This document shows positions 36,100 through 50,300 of a DNA stretch of 64,000 bases, piece after piece. The notes beneath the pieces are model-generated. The model had not been told where the DNA came from, made no database searches, and saw only the letters and a list, made by a program, of their open reading frames with translations. The stretch comes from Mycteria americana (lineage: Eukaryota > Chordata > Aves > Ciconiiformes > Ciconiidae). Position 1 is the stretch's first letter; each line of letters starts with the position of its first letter. The position numbers and the translations under genes were made by a program. The stretch lies in assembly GCF_035582795.1 (NCBI RefSeq), contig NC_134367.1, positions 52,669,562 through 52,733,561 of the forward strand, given 5' to 3'.

Positions 36100-39000
36100 A
36101 ATCTGCGTTTCCATCAGCCCTTTCCGTTTGACTTGCAGGTCAATGAGCTGCGTTTCCTCAGCAAGACTCGTGTCTTCCAAGCAGAAGATGAAGCTTCACG
36201 GCAGATGACGTCTGCCATACTGCCGAACTGGCTGGCTCTCTCCCATGTCAGATTTTTCTTTTCTTTCTAGCTTCCTCAGTAGTCTCCCACGAGGCGCGCG
36301 ATGCTTCCATCCGCAATGGTATAATATGTAAGAAAATTTGAAGACGATAATCCCGAGAGGGCTCAGACCATGCTCTGAAATATGTGCTGTAACGTTAGAT
36401 GTCCTGATGGACAAACACCAGAGCTGTCAGACAGCTCCCCAGGACAGCCAGGACCCAGGCAGCATTGGCAGCAGAATATCCTCCCTGCCAGTAAAAGCAA
36501 AGCAAAACAAACCACCCAAAGGCTCTCTGAATAGACTCTTTTTTTTTTTAAATGCATCTACCATTAGCCATAAAATGATATCCTCAGGTGCAGGCTGCCA
36601 GGCGTCTGGAGAAGAGAGGGTTTGCGTAGGACTGGGCAAAGCTGAGCCACAGTATGAAGAGAGGCATTTTAGCCAAAGCTTACAGCAGCCCTAGCAGGTG
36701 AGAACAGAGCGGGGAAGAAAAGATCGGAGGGGATCAGACCTCCCCCAAATCCATCCAAATCCAGTGAACTGCCAGTTACTGTGTGACCCTCCTGCGGGAC
36801 AGACCTTAAACACAGCCAAACAAGGTCTGGATCTGGGACGCTGCAGAGAAGCAGGAGGACACACTTCAAAAAACTTCCAAAAGTGCTATTCTCACCCACA
36901 TGTGGGACTCATCAGACCCTCCTGAGCAATGCCAGGGCCTAAAAAGCATTGGAAGATGGGTATCGCAGGCCCACTCCGTGGAGGCACGCAACCACGAAGC
37001 TGCGGCAACTCAGCGCGTCACGTTTTCACAGTCAGGAGTGAGCTGGTCCTCACGTGGCACCTTCCACCTCTGCCTCTCCCACCCGGAGGCCCTCGGGAGC
37101 GGCATGCGTGGGGAGGAGAGGCAGCGTGCAACATGCCCATCGCTGCGCTGGCTGGCACCTCGCTTCTGGCTCCAGTCTTTTTCATGCTTTCAGCTGCTCG
37201 TGCTCTAATTTGCAAGGGTGGGAATTGCGATCGGGCTCCAGGGGGTCCAGAGAGTTTTTTCTGAAGTGCCACGGTGTTTGTAAAGCGTCCAAGAAAGCAG
37301 ACCCCACCACCAGAGCCTCTCCGTCCCAGACAGGGGAGCAGCACAGCAGCAGTGCTACCCTCTCCCGGCTCGCCCCAGGCAGGTCTGGCACCTTCCCAAG
37401 ACGCCCGCTGCCTGCAACGTGTGCTGACAGCTCACGTAAGGTGGGCCCGTTGCTCCTGGGGGCCGGTTAATCTCCCTTCCCATCTCCGCATGCGGGCCTC
37501 GCAGTTGGAGCCGCCCCGCGATGGCACGTTGCATTCACCACCCCTTGCATTCACCACCGCAGCTGCAACCCAAGAGGGGACCTCTGCGCCGACCCCACCG
37601 CTTCCAGACCCTCTCAGAGGACCGACTCACTCCGTAGTTTGCAAACATTCACAGTAGCAAACCTCCGCATCAGACGGGTGCCATGGTCCATGCAGGGGCG
37701 GACAAATCTGCCCATGGCACAGATCACCTCCTCGTGCAGGAGGGATGGTTCTGGCTGGGAGGAGGTGGGTCTGGGTCAGGTAACTGCAGGGCTGGGAGCT
37801 GGTCCCACGTCCAGCTGAAGGAAGTGATCGTGTTACACGGTGGGGACGTCTGGCCCCGAACATCCTAAGCTGCGGTACGTGGTGTCAACCTGAAACCTGC
37901 TCTATGAATGCTCAGCACTGTTATATTTAGTATGCATAGCTATTCTGGCTACACAGGGTATCCTGTTTTCTCACTACATTTTTGGGAAACGAATTATTCC
38001 TTAGCTCCACATTTGGATATGTGCGTCATAGGAGGAGACATAGGGAACTTGGTTAGTCTTTTTTTTTTTTTTTTTTTTTTTTAATTTAAGAGGTGACAGG
38101 TGACTATCAATGTCAACGTGGTTTCATTAGCCATCGTGGCCTAACCAAACTTAGAACATATCCTAATAATTCAAATGAGCATACTGCTGGAGTTCACCTG
38201 TCTGGCAAGATCCTGAAATCCAAAAGCAAAAGTGTGTTTTGACATCCACATGTAGCATATCCAGAGACCATTCCTGATCCCACAGAAGCAGGGTCCTTCC
38301 CACTCTCTTCCCCTCTCCCCTCCACAAGTATGCCATGTCACATGCACTGGAATCTCAGTCCACACGAGGGCAAGACTGAATACTGCTATGGTGCTCTTTT
38401 GATTTCATTTTCCAGGTAGCGTATAGACTACCCAGAGTCACAGCCCAGTGAATTGCTGGTCTCCCCACAGTCATACGCCAAACATCACGGAGGAGCTAGG
38501 TAGAATACAAATGGATTACCTCAGCTCTGATACACGAGAAGCTGCAGCGATAACATGGTCTTGGAATAGCACAACCACTGCATATTAATGAAAGCATGAC
38601 GCACTATGACTGATATATGAGTTTGGCACGTTGGGTGGGAAAGAACATGCCTGCTTCTGATCTAGCTGGCAGGTTGTTTCTTACGTCCTCCAGCACACAC
38701 GATCCCCTGACAAGTATTTTATAAGATTTACATTAACAAGCCACAGTTGAGCATTTCTCCACAGACAATATATGTAAATGTTATCGTGCGAGATTGAGTT
38801 CTTGGAGATGAAAGCGTACGGCCACTGTGCAAATATGATACACGTCACAATCTCAGATGACTCAAATACACTTAAACAGGTCTAATATTGCTCTGGATGA
38901 TAACAGAAGTTACTTCATTCCTGCTTCCCAGAACCAACTGTCTCAAAGTCACAGGGGACTTCCAGCTTTCATCCAGCAGCAGCACAATGTAGAAGCAACT

Positions 39001-42000
39001 CTTGATAATCCCCATTGGGACATACCCACCAGGACGTCTTAGTAGATGTCCCCATTGTTTCTTAAATGGGTAGGGATTTATTTCTATGCTTGTGGGACAC
39101 TGCAAGCTACAAGAAACTTTTAAACGTTTAAACAAAAGCTCCATTATTACCAGGGGGAGTATTTTGAAACCATAAACTATGCAGATTTTCATGCATTTTG
39201 GGTGGGTAAGACCAAAGTCTATAAACTCCTTGACACAATTGAGTCAGTCTGCTTGCTACGTGCAGGGAATTTTGTAAAGGTGACTCACTCCTGTCAACTT
39301 TGCTAGGTATACCTTCTACAGTCGTGATGCTATACTTAGGAGATAAACATTTCTCTTTCAAACTCAAATGTTTCCCAAGAACTGCAGTTACTACACGACG
39401 CCATGGTATGATCTGCCTGCTTGAATCTCCTCTGCTGCAGCAAAAGGAGAACATCAGCAAGGGAGAAGCCTGATCTCCTTTGGTTCCTCTTTGTTAGCAA
39501 GTTAATGTTCAGAGTTTTATTGCCAAAACCAAACTATTGGAAACTGTCCTTCTTTCTTCTGTACCACTGCAAGAAAGAGTCATACAATTAAAATAGGTTG
39601 AAAACAGAAAATTGTAATTATAATTTTGCAAACTACTCATTCTACATCAGATTAGATAATGGCAAGACCGATGACAGATGTTTTTGAACTGTACAGCCTA
39701 GCAATAATAATACGATCCAACAATTCACAATCATCTCATAGCACTGTCTGTCAAACTGGAGGACTACAGGAGCCTTTTCAGTAAGACTTTAAGCCTTTAA
39801 TTTTGCAGTTCTCTGGCTCACCTTTCAGCCAAGGAAGTATGTTTTCTTTAAAAGCTGATTGCTTTTCCATAGACCTGTGTGACCTAAGCTTACAGGTTAA
39901 AGTTCAGTGTCCACTTGTGTAAATTGTCTGCAAGACTCCAAACTGACAACCGTGCCCCTGACCAGGTCAAGCATGCAGAGTTAGAGGCCATCTTTCCAGA
40001 GCAGGGCTGTGCCACGTTGCCCAGATAAGGGTAGAAAGTATTTTTAACAGTCCAAATGTTAAAAATACACATTTAAATGTATTTAAAAGTTCATCATGTT
40101 CTGGAGAACTTCAGGCACCTAAACTTGATAGCATTAACACTTCGTTACAAAATCAAAAGGCTGCACACTTCCCCCCCGCCCAACATCCCAAGGAATTCCT
40201 ATTTGTGGATGTAGGGAAGAATCTTACCAATGTAGGCTCAAATGCAGGCTGTGGAAAGGATGTCTGAGCCATACATCATTCGGCAGGACCTGATCCATAA
40301 TTAAAACTCTGTCTGCTGATGATAGGTATGAAGAATTCCTTTCTTCAGTGCTTCACATATTGGGGTTTTTATTACTTCAGACACATGATTAGTCTTGTGG
40401 GATGGAAATTGCATAAAATGCATTATTACTGGACCACGTCACATCTAAGACTCAGTAACAAATACCTGATTTTGTACCTTATTTTAAAAAGTCATATTTA
40501 AAAAATAACGCAGATTCTCCTTTACTAATTTACTTATAACATTTACTGCTAGTGTAAGCAAAGCAAAACTCCATTCTGACCACGGACTGGGGCAAAGGTA
40601 TCCTTTCTGCAACGACTTCACGCACCAGCTGGAGGTTTCACATACCTTCTTACTAAACATCCTCAAAAGACATTTTAGCTAAAGGAGTATTTTCATTCAG
40701 CCATGTGTTCAATGTATGCAATGTACATGTAAAAGTTACATACTCTCCAGTTCTCTGTCCTCTTCAAGATACTTTGAGGAACACACGACAAAATAATCAC
40801 AGAAATGACCTGTTACAGTCCATGCAATATACTTACCAGTATGCCCGTATACGAAGGTGGAAAAACTGATCCTATAGCAGTATTCCAAAGCAAGCACATT
40901 ATAGAAAAATTATTAGGTAGGTTGGCATTACTTTCAGACTTCAAATAATAATAATCATTAATTTTTTAAACACCTACTCTGGATTATCTTGGATAGCTGT
41001 TAGATAACAACTGTGGTACTCCCACAGCAATTTCAGCAGCTCAGCTATGACTGTACACATGTCTTTCATAACCTTGGTGGTTTTAATCTACCTCGAACAA
41101 TTACTGTTCTAATAAATATTTCTTGCAAATGAAAAAATCACTGTAGTAATCATGCAATAATATTTTTCTACATTACTATAAAAATACCAAAATAAACCAA
41201 AGCTTCTGGTTTTTCTGCGATCTTAAACAAGGGCATGAAGTTCTCTGGAATGTAAAAAAGCAGTACCTACCTGTTAAAAAAACATTACAGGTAAACCACC
41301 GTTAATCTTTGGTAGCTATTGGAACAATGCTTGCTCAAGTTCCATGTTTAGCCAGATCAAATCGATACTTGGCGCCAATATGATGCTTTTTGTGTTCAAA
41401 CAGCACACAGAAATTACTCCTCACACTGCTACTGCGTATCGTCCAGTAGTAAAAAACCATGATATTACAGTGACTATTATTTGCATTACAGAGTGCCTGC
41501 AAGCGCCAGTCATGAAGCTACTGTATCAGGACAAAACGCCCGTTCCTGTCTCAGGGAGCTCACAGCAGACGTACAGGGAGGTGACTGATGGATGCAGATA
41601 GACTGGAGGGTGTAATGAAACCCCGGGACAGTTTTCATTAACGCAATAGGTACGACTCATAGCACACCAGTAGCTTAAAATATTAAAGTTCTGCAGACAT
41701 CAAAGCCAAAGGGTTTTAATGAGGGATGCAGAAGCCAGCTAGGAGGGAATTTTTCAGAAATTTATGCAACAGGTCTTCAGGAAAAATGGGCAATTGGAAG
41801 CAGAGCATAAAAATGCTTATTTGGAAATCTAAAATGGAGGGTGTAGAGGTTGACCTGGTGGGATGATCAGACCAGGAGATAACTTAGATAACTTCTAGAT
41901 TTGAGTAAGAGGGATGGGGTAACAGCAGGCTTTGGCAGCGATGTGCAAGTGAAGAGAGCAGCTTTACATCTAATGCAATAGAGATGGCAGAGCCAGGGCA

Positions 42001-43100
42001 GTAACGCAAAGCAACAAGTCAAAGCAAGAGACTAATAAACAACCTACTCTGCAACTTTCTGAATGGCTGTGAAATGTAAGTTGTCTAGCTGTCAAGGACA
42101 GAAAAAGAGATGACACCATAATTCAGACCAGTACGATGAGGCTGGATTAGACTGTAAATTGCATGACCGGGTAGGAAAAACAGTGAGAGATGCTGTAGAA
42201 GAACGAAGATTGGGACAGAGCCAACATAGGAGGTTTTAAGAGGGACGTACAAGCCAAAGCTGCTGACTAAGCACAATCTTACCAACAAACAGGACAGCAG
42301 AAGCAGAAAGGAAACTATGAGGGGATGCTCAGTTGCGTTGAGGCTGAAGCAACAGCTCTTTATCCATGAGGTGTCAGAGACACAGGCTAAGCTTTTTGGC
42401 AAAAGGCTACTTCTATTCTCACCCGTGTGCAAAAGGCACATCAGAAAATGAAGCCTCTTTCTTAACGTGATTAGTAGTGCAAGTAAATCCCAACCATTCT
42501 TATCCGTGCAACTGTTATGGAGAAGACAGGTGGGATTTTTGGAAGAAGTTAACTATCCATCTGTGAAACAACGGTTAGATGGAACAGAAACACACAGGCT
42601 AGCAAAGCACACAAAAACCCACTTTGGAAACCCACCAATATGCTCTAGCTTGTGCTTTCCATGTTGTCACCTGAAATCCTCCAAGGTCCAGCAGGAGGAA
42701 AAAGTAAGAGGGCATTTAGCTTTAGAGTGTAGTAAACCAGCTTTTTTTCAGAAGACGCATCTATAGGATTGCCACGCAAGTAATAATGAATCTCAACAAG
42801 TGGCATCGGTGTGGCATGCCAGAATACTTTTCAGCAGTGGGCAAAACCTAAGAGAACCACTCCATCGATTCTGTTTTCCATAAGGCTTCATTCTATTTTG
42901 ATAGACACATACCCATGAATATCCTCATGGGCATTTTAAAAGCTGTAATTTCAACTCTGAGGTTTCGCAAGCTTTGTTTTGTGTGGTGTATGATATCATA
43001 AACATCCTGAATATAATTACAACTGCAATTTTGTGGGCTATATTTTCCCTCTTGGTAGCCCAAAGCCAATGTTTACAAAAACTTTCCAGCACGCTTATTT
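36100..43100. other. Intergenic DNA downstream of CDK19
   Basis: GC content falls again toward the AT-rich CDK19 end. Apart from a T24 run at 38059-38082, I recognise no repeat, RNA gene or coding exon. Open frames here are short and do not resemble known proteins. Confidence 0.55.
38059..38082. repeat. T24 homopolymer
   Basis: Twenty-four T in a row, followed by AATTTAAG. It is a simple repeat. Confidence 0.9.
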
Positions 43101-43111
43101 GATTTGACCTT

Positions 43112-43144
43112 TTTATTATTATTACAAATGTATATTATTTTATT
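43112..43144 (-). terminator. CDK19: Candidate distal poly(A) signals of CDK19
   Basis: On the minus strand AATAAA occurs at 43144-43139 and again at 43117-43112. T- and GT-richer sequence lies just downstream, below about 43090. Two close hexamers at the end of a roughly 4-kb AT-rich, repeat-poor stretch after the stop codon suit a distal cleavage site. Other minus-strand AATAAA hexamers at 43795-43790 and 46620-46615 could serve shorter transcripts. Confidence 0.45.
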
Positions 43145-46100
43145 AAAAAAATCCACACTGAAGCAAAGTCAATTCCATTTCATTACAACCAAGAATATAA
43201 AATAAATGCAATGAAGTCATAGTTTAGTTTTAACAGTCATTTCAAGAGTGACATCAGGACAACTTAAAAGCAGTAAACTCTCAACTCTAGAATGAGAAAC
43301 AAGTATTTTGCTTTGTGGTTTTGCTGGCCCATTGGCACGGGCACTGCCGAATGTGGCCACCACAGATCTAGAACGGCAAAGTTTTGTGGCAGCATGAGGC
43401 GCATACACAATAATTTCTAATGAAAACTACAAAAATGAAAGATGCGTGCATGAAATTATTAGAAAAAAAAATAACTGAATAGACAGGCACAGTTCCACAA
43501 ATAGTAAACATGGGAAAATACAACTAGAACAATTTGAAAAGTTACTACCTTACATATATAAAAAGTTCTTTAAATTGCTGTTAAAAAGGACATGTTCTGT
43601 CCAGATTTTGTGTAATACTTTTTAGTGTCTACACAAGACAAATTTTTAAAAAAATTAAATAGTATTAATTTACTACTAAATATTTAGGAGATAACAGTGC
43701 ATTAAGGACTTTTTTTTCATATAGTAATACACATCGCTCCTGTCTGGCGACATTTTTAGAAGATTACGTATGGCCTTATGTACAATACATTTATTTAATC
43801 CTAAAACAATTCTTTGCTTAATGGTGTTAAAGTACCATTCCTGAAGATTATGAAGGGGAACTAAGCTTATTATGTTTATATAAAATATTATACATATTTG
43901 AACACTTCTAGCTTCCCGCCACCCCTCCCGCTAGGAATGCTCTTCCCTCCCCCTCCCCAGATACAGTGTCACAGATACAGTGCAGGACTCGCAGCTTTCC
44001 CTATATTTTTCCTTCATTGTGCAGTTTGTGCTACATAAACTTCACCAATGCGGACCAGGCTGCTCATCCCATTCATTCCCCACATGTCCGTTTCCTCTGA
44101 GCCACGATGGACAAAGCTGTGCCTGGTGGCCCGCTCTCCCAGCAGGCGACCAGGATGGAGAAGACAGCTCTGCCCGTGTCACCTGCCTCTCTCGGTACCG
44201 GTGTGAAACACTTTGGTGAGGGTGTAAAGGTTATGGGCAGAGACAGAGCTATGAGTACTAATGAAACTGCACAGGGAAAAAAAAACCCCATAAAAATGAC
44301 GTGGTCCTGGCTTCCCACGACACACTGCATGATTCACTTCTGAAAGCGGAGCGTTTTTACCTCACGGGATGACCCCTGGAAAGCAAGGCTTCTTCCACTG
44401 TGACTGCCACCCACCCCGCCAACGCACGTCAAGTTCCCAAGAAAAGGCGAATTATTTCACCACCAGGAAGGAACTAGAAGAGTGTGCACAACCTACATTT
44501 TGCAGCAAACACTTTTGCTTTTATTCGCTCTCCTCCCAGTTGTGAGTTTGAAGGCAACGGAGGAAGTCAGCTCGGCTTCACGTGTGCACACAAAAGCTAG
44601 AGAGGAGCGGTGTGTGGTCGTCTACCAGACCTAACCAAGGCAGAAACGCCAGTTCAGCTTAGAGAGAGGTCGTGGCAGTCGTTCCAGAAGCTGGAAGCTC
44701 ACTCAAAGCACCTTACATTGCTGTGAAGTTTCACGCCCTACATACAGATTAATCTACACCATGGTTTTGCCTTATTGGCACAAGAGCCCACCTTAATTAA
44801 CTGTACAGTAACATGTCTCTCCACCACCTCCTGACATTATATGAATTTTGATGACCAGCTGCAGGTCACAGTAGGGAGAAGAAATGTTAGATAACTACAA
44901 TGGAAAAGACAAAAAGATTTTGACAGAACAGAAGGGTGAAAAGAACAAGAGGGAACAAAAATTGCTCTGCCAAAGGTTAATTTCCAGAAATGTGACATTC
45001 AAGTCACAAAAATACAAAAGAAATGTTACTTTATGGCATTGGCCAAATATCTATTAGCTCAAAGGTACCTCATCCTAACATCATTAAGAGGTGAGACATT
45101 CCACTTACGGAAAGAATGTAACCCCAGACTCATTGAAATAAAATAAAGGAACAATTAAAATCTGTTCTTTCAAACAGGCTACTAGGGTATGTATAACATG
45201 TAGCATTTCAAGGGTTACACATTGAAAGTATCCTTTGGGAGATTATTTTTCCCAGAAATAATTTTTCCTTCAAATTGTTTCATTTCATTTTCACTACCTT
45301 CTTACCCATTTGATGATAAAACCAGGTTTTAGTTGCTTTTCCAGAGAAGCTGAGTGTTGTCAAAACCACATGATGGTAGATATTGCCAAAGCAAGCCAAC
45401 TGCTCACAAAAGGTATGAAAACAACACGTGGTTGAGGAGGAAGGGGGCACTAAAGGTGATTGGGAGATCAAATCCAGTAGAAACATGTTATGTGTCTAGC
45501 TGTGATGAAAAGCATTCTCCTCAGAGCAAACAGATTTACTCATCTTGCTAGGTCTGATCACAACCTCAGTGTGAATGTGTAGGGGTATATACAATTTTTT
45601 TGTATGGACACAGGACAGAAGACAACACACTGCGGTATAAAAGCCTCTAACATTAACTGTTTACATATAAAATCTTCTCACTTCACCTCTTCTCTGGACA
45701 CCAGTTGTAGAAGCTCGCTGATGTTACATTGCTAGTAGCTTTCTAAATGCATTTTTCCAGGTTTTCTGCAACAAGAGCCAGCCTTATTTCTGAAGGCTGA
45801 AGGAAAAATGAAGCTGTCCCAAATTATATGTTGTGTCTCTCCGAATAACTGTGGTTGCAGAAGTTGGACAATAATCCTCTGATTATGCTTCTGAACTCTT
45901 ATTTACTGGGGATTTTACTGCCAGCGACCCATCTACTTACAGTCCTTAGGCACAATCAAAACATGTTTGCTCTAGGGAAAAAGAAACATTTCAGTGCAAT
46001 CAAGCGCATCTGGTGTAACTAATCTGGGTTAATCACAGCAATGTGAGGGACACAGAATATGCATTATAAACATGAAAAAGGAACAATTTTCAACATGCTT

Positions 46101-46586
46101 TTCAAACTGCACAATAATTTCTCTTAATTATTAATTCTAACATAAAATGATTAAATGCATTTGTTTTCGCAAGTCTTAGTATTTCTGTCACCTTTATATT
46201 TAGAAAACTGGCTCAGGAATGTGAAAGAAAGCTAAATTTATAGAACTCTCACATACATTAATCAGTTGCTTAACAGAAAAACAAGCCCGTCATCCACATT
46301 CCTACTGAGACTTGAGGGCAGTAAATATATTTTCCTGACTATTTTGGTGTCCAGCCTGGGAAGACATTCCATTCTTCTGTTCCAACAGATCCTGAAAGCA
46401 TCTCCTTTTTATGTGACTGTCCTGGTTTCATTTAAAATAATGCTTAATTTAAAACTAGTCAGAGCATGATCACTGTGATTTCAAGAATTCAATGTGAATG
46501 AGTTAAGAAATATCAGCAATCTTCTGTTTGGCGTTCAGTCCAGTAGCATGAAGCATATTTGTCGCTGCAGAGACTTGGGTGGGTTT

Positions 46587-46646
46587 TTTCTTTTTTCCTT
46601 TTTCTTTTTTTAATTTTATTTATTTTTTAAATTTTTTATTTTTAAG
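46587..46646. repeat. T-rich low-complexity block
   Basis: About 60 bp made mostly of T with a few A, C and G. In the CDK19 transcript it would be an A-rich 3' UTR segment containing overlapping AATAAA-like hexamers. Confidence 0.75.
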
Positions 46647-47258
46647 ACCTCGCCTGAAAACTAGACTAATAAAAACAGAATAGTAAAATACTCTGGAACA
46701 GTAAAATTTTGCTGTTCTTGACATCCATGAGCAAAACAGTAATATCCTGTGAAAATAACATAGTGCTTTAAAAAGGTGCAATATACCTGTATAGCTAAAC
46801 TGGTTTGCCTAGTATAAAACTAACTATATACAAGCTTGAAAGCCTGGGAGTTCAAGATTTTAAAACTTTAAAATCCCATCAAAGAGATTGAAAAGACAGA
46901 TTTATGGCAATCACTACAGCATAAGGAAGGTGCACCAGGAATCCTTCAAAATTCCAAAGGTTAAAGAAGTTAAGTGCTGGGTTCAGATCAGAAGGGTTCA
47001 TTAGAGTAACCACAATGGAGCACATGCAAGGGCAGGGAGGAAGGAAAACTTCACGAGAATCTCCGTTATGGCAATAAAGGGACGGGGGCGGGGTGGGGGG
47101 GAAGTCTTCAGTGAGTGAAGTTTTCCTTTTGTCATCGTGAATTTTAATTCTGCATCATAGTTTGTATTTTTGGTTCTTCTCATCGTTAATGAACTTCATA
47201 TTGCTGGAGTCTTCTGGCTTTTAGTCCATTCCTTTCTGAGTGCAGTCTGTTAGCCCTC

Positions 47259-47390
47259 TCAGTACCTGTGAGACTGATGAGATTGGTGATACTGGGAGCT
47301 CTGCTGAGACGATGTGGAATAGCCCATTGTACTCTGGGACTGAGAAGATCCCTGAATGTTGCTTTGGTAACTCAGGCGTGAGCTGGAGTG
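47259..47390 (-). CDS. CDK19: CDK19 last coding exon (C-terminal tail and stop)
   Basis: The exon is read on the minus strand after the acceptor TTTCCTGCAG, in phase 0. It encodes 43 residues starting [10 protein letters not shown], continuing through [17 protein letters not shown] and ending SHQSHRY before TGA at 47261-47259. The Ser/Gln-rich sequence and terminal His-Arg-Tyr are typical of the CDK8/CDK19 tail. The N-terminal part follows CDK19 rather than CDK8 (SSSRLSYQS instead of the Asn-Pro-rich CDK8 version, recalled). The segment is predicted to be disordered and lies outside the kinase fold. It is probably exon 13 of 13, by recalled human structure. Confidence 0.95.
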   Translation of the reverse strand, partial: HSSSRLSYQSNIQGSSQSQSTMGYSTSSQQSSQYHQSHQSHRY

Positions 47391-50300
47391 CTGCAGGAAA
47401 AAAGAGTGGGATCAGGGGAATGAAAACCAGCCTGTTAGGACTATGCAGCTCAGGAAACTTTTAACTTCTCTGAAGCTCATTAAAATGTGACTGTTAGAGA
47501 AGCTGACTAAACAGTGTTACTGTTTAAGGTCCCATAAAACAAGTAATCAATCTGATCTGCAATCAGCCTTAACACAGCACACAAAATACACAAGGTCACT
47601 GGCAGACACCTAGAAGTACGGCAGGTACACACCCATTTTTTGAAGGAAAAATACACAGGATGCAAGAGAAAGCAGACTCCATTTCAAAATTCAGCTGTTT
47701 CTTAAACTTATGTCTATCATTATTCTAAGTGCTATTAATTCAAGAACAAACTGCTAAGGCCACAAACAGCCTTTTCGAGATGGGTAATACTAAATGTTAC
47801 AGAGAAACAATTTATTCTGTTCCTGAGAAAAAGACAACCATGACCTAAGAGTTACTCAATTTATCTAAATGAAAAAATGTCCAGTAGGATAAAATAATAT
47901 AATTTTAGGTGAGCCTTTCAACCTGCTGCCTTATCTACTGGAAGCAAGGACAACTACTTAAAGATGGGCATGTGTATGTGCAATAACCTAACATTCATCT
48001 TCCTGAATGTTTTTTTTTCCCCTCCAATGTTTGGGATGTTAGCTCAGTGGACCCCAATCTCAGCAAGCCAAATTCATGGATCATTTGCGACCTCCAGCCT
48101 GCTGAATTTGCCCTTTTATTACCATATTCATTCCCTGTCCAAAATTAATAAATCATGCAAGCTGCAAAATCACTTTGCATTAAAAGTACTGCTCAATGGA
48201 TAGGATACTCTCTAGCAAAGCAAACCCTACCCCAATCCACAAGAAAGGAGAGTCTACAGAAAAACCCAAAACTATTTGCAGTCAGCAAACAGTTTGTTTC
48301 CAGCCAAGTTAAGTGTAGGGTCAGGCAGCCATTCAATAGAGTTCTGTTCACTGTCTAGTTGATGGTTCTACTTTGCTATGTGCAGGGGTCATCAGCAAGA
48401 CTGTGGCCAACAGCAATTGTCTAGGAAAAGTGTTAAGAAGCTACATTCTGATTAAAAAATAGGATTATGAGTTACAGAAAGCCTCTGGAGAAGTTTGAGT
48501 TCTGAATGGAAATCCCATGGAGACAGTGGTTCTCTAAGAATACCACATCCTCCACAGACCGAGGATCTGCTCAGTGAAGGCAATACTCCAGTCAGCGGTC
48601 TCATCTAACCATTGGATCCCAAACAGGAGAACTGTGAAAGCCTCCTGATAACTTTTCAGCTGGATGATGAAGAGCAGGAACCTAAAGTTCAGGCAGCGTA
48701 AAACACTTCTGCCCTTTGTTTCTGTACATAGCTTTATACCTTTAACTTGATGTAAATTGTAAAACATACTAAACCCTAAAAATACCACATTACTTGTTTC
48801 TGTCTAATGTAGGAAGATGAAGGTTGGTTTCAAGGTAAAGCACAGTGAGGCTAAAGAGAGATTAACAGTCCAATCTTGCAGACCTCTGTATCTCAATATA
48901 ATATCAATATAAAAAAAATAGTTGTACGGAGTAACTTCACTTGTTTGTAAGGGTCAGTTTGGGAGATAACAGCTCAGCACACTGGCTTTGGAAGAGATGT
49001 CTCCCAGCTGTTAATAATGTATGCTGTTAATAACCAGATTATGCTTGGCCTGCATGGTTAGATTACTAACAGAGTGTCTGAAACCTCAAATTTGTCTCAA
49101 AATTCTGAAAGTTTTTGCAACTTCTAACAGAAAAGAAAAATAATTGTGATAAATGCTATGACTTTATAGGAACTTGTTCTGGATGAAAAGCCTCAGCTCA
49201 CCATGCTAGGCAAAACCACCCAAGGTCACATAAGGAATGCTCAGTAAAATTTAACAAGGAATTGGCACTGTCATTTGTGGAAGCAACACATATTGAGGTT
49301 GGCGAACTACAAAAAAATGTCAAGGGAGACTTTAGATCACAAGCTAAATGAAACTCAAAGGAAAAGGAATCTTCTTCCTACTTCTGAATAAGATATAATG
49401 GAGTAAAATTAATGCCATAAGACTACAAGAATGCATTAACTTGCCCATGCTTATTTTTGTTCCACAGAAGAGAATTTGTTTTTAACTAAGTCAGACTTGG
49501 ACAAATTGCAGACATTCCTTTCTGGAACAGAAGACAGTCAGCTAGAATTTAAGGGCAGATAGCCAAACGCAAGTGTAAAAATGGATAATCAGACCATACA
49601 ATTTAGCAAGTGACGCAAAGGAAACATAGAGATCATAATTTTGATGCCTGTGCTGTTAAAGTTTAGAAGGAAAGAGTCATAGGGGTAAAAAAAAATAATA
49701 ATCTAACTATCTGAAAAAAATGATATTTAGACTGCTAGCAACTTGTAAGTGGGAAGTTTGCCAATCAGAGAGCTGTATAAGGATTCTATAATGGATATCA
49801 TCAAATGCAGCACACCAGTCCTCAAAATACAGACCAAAACAGGCCAGCCATAAATACTGTGTAGTCAGACAGCCGTAGTGATCTGTCCAGACCTCAAGCC
49901 TGTCTGGAACTTTTCAAAAAAGAAACCTAGTTGTCTTTACCCTTAAATTGCCCTCAATGCCTTCATGATCATTTGTAATTAAAAGAGTAAAACAGAAATG
50001 GGAGAAAAATGTCTGGCACTGAGAATTCAATTGTCTGCGGAGAAGGTCTGGAGGGCTAAGTCAAGGCAACTCCAGAGCTGGGTTTTTTAAAAGCTACTTA
50101 TTTTAAGTTTAAAGCAGCCTGAAAAGACCATTCTCCAAGGTGGGATCCTCTTGAAGGCTAGTAGCATACAGAATCCCTAACATCTTTCAAAATCTACCTT
50201 TAATATCTACCTTTTTCTTATTCTGCTTTACAACTCATTACTATCCCAGCAGGTATAAACTCACAAGTATTGAAGATCCTGGTAAGTTCAATGCTTTCTA

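Larger units (their letters stand above)
27900..36100. other. GC-rich intergenic block with chance open frames
   Basis: GC content is higher here than on either side. CpG-dense patches lie at about 28000-28160, 29930-30110, 33830-34400 and 35740-36070. The longest open frames of the window lie here (plus 28603-29478 and 32533-33471, minus 31961-32656). They overlap each other on several frames and both strands, are Pro/Ser/Gly/Arg-rich, and show no domain I recognise. The open frames follow from low stop-codon frequency in GC-rich DNA. Unspliced or noncoding transcripts cannot be excluded. Confidence 0.5.
43112..47258 (-). other. CDK19: Probable CDK19 3' UTR
   Basis: The region follows directly after the TGA at 47261-47259 and shows no splice-exon structure. 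It has no recognisable interspersed repeats over about 4.1 kb and contains several AATAAA hexamers on the minus strand. I recall the mammalian CDK19 transcript as having a 3' UTR of several kb, which fits. A T-rich block at about 46587-46646 becomes A-rich in the transcript. The extent is inferred, and the true end could be at any of the signals. Confidence 0.5.

Noticed and set aside
46415..46430. TGTCCTGGTTTCA resembling the LTR 5' end
   Set aside because: The match stops after about 13 bases and the following sequence is unrelated, so it is coincidental.
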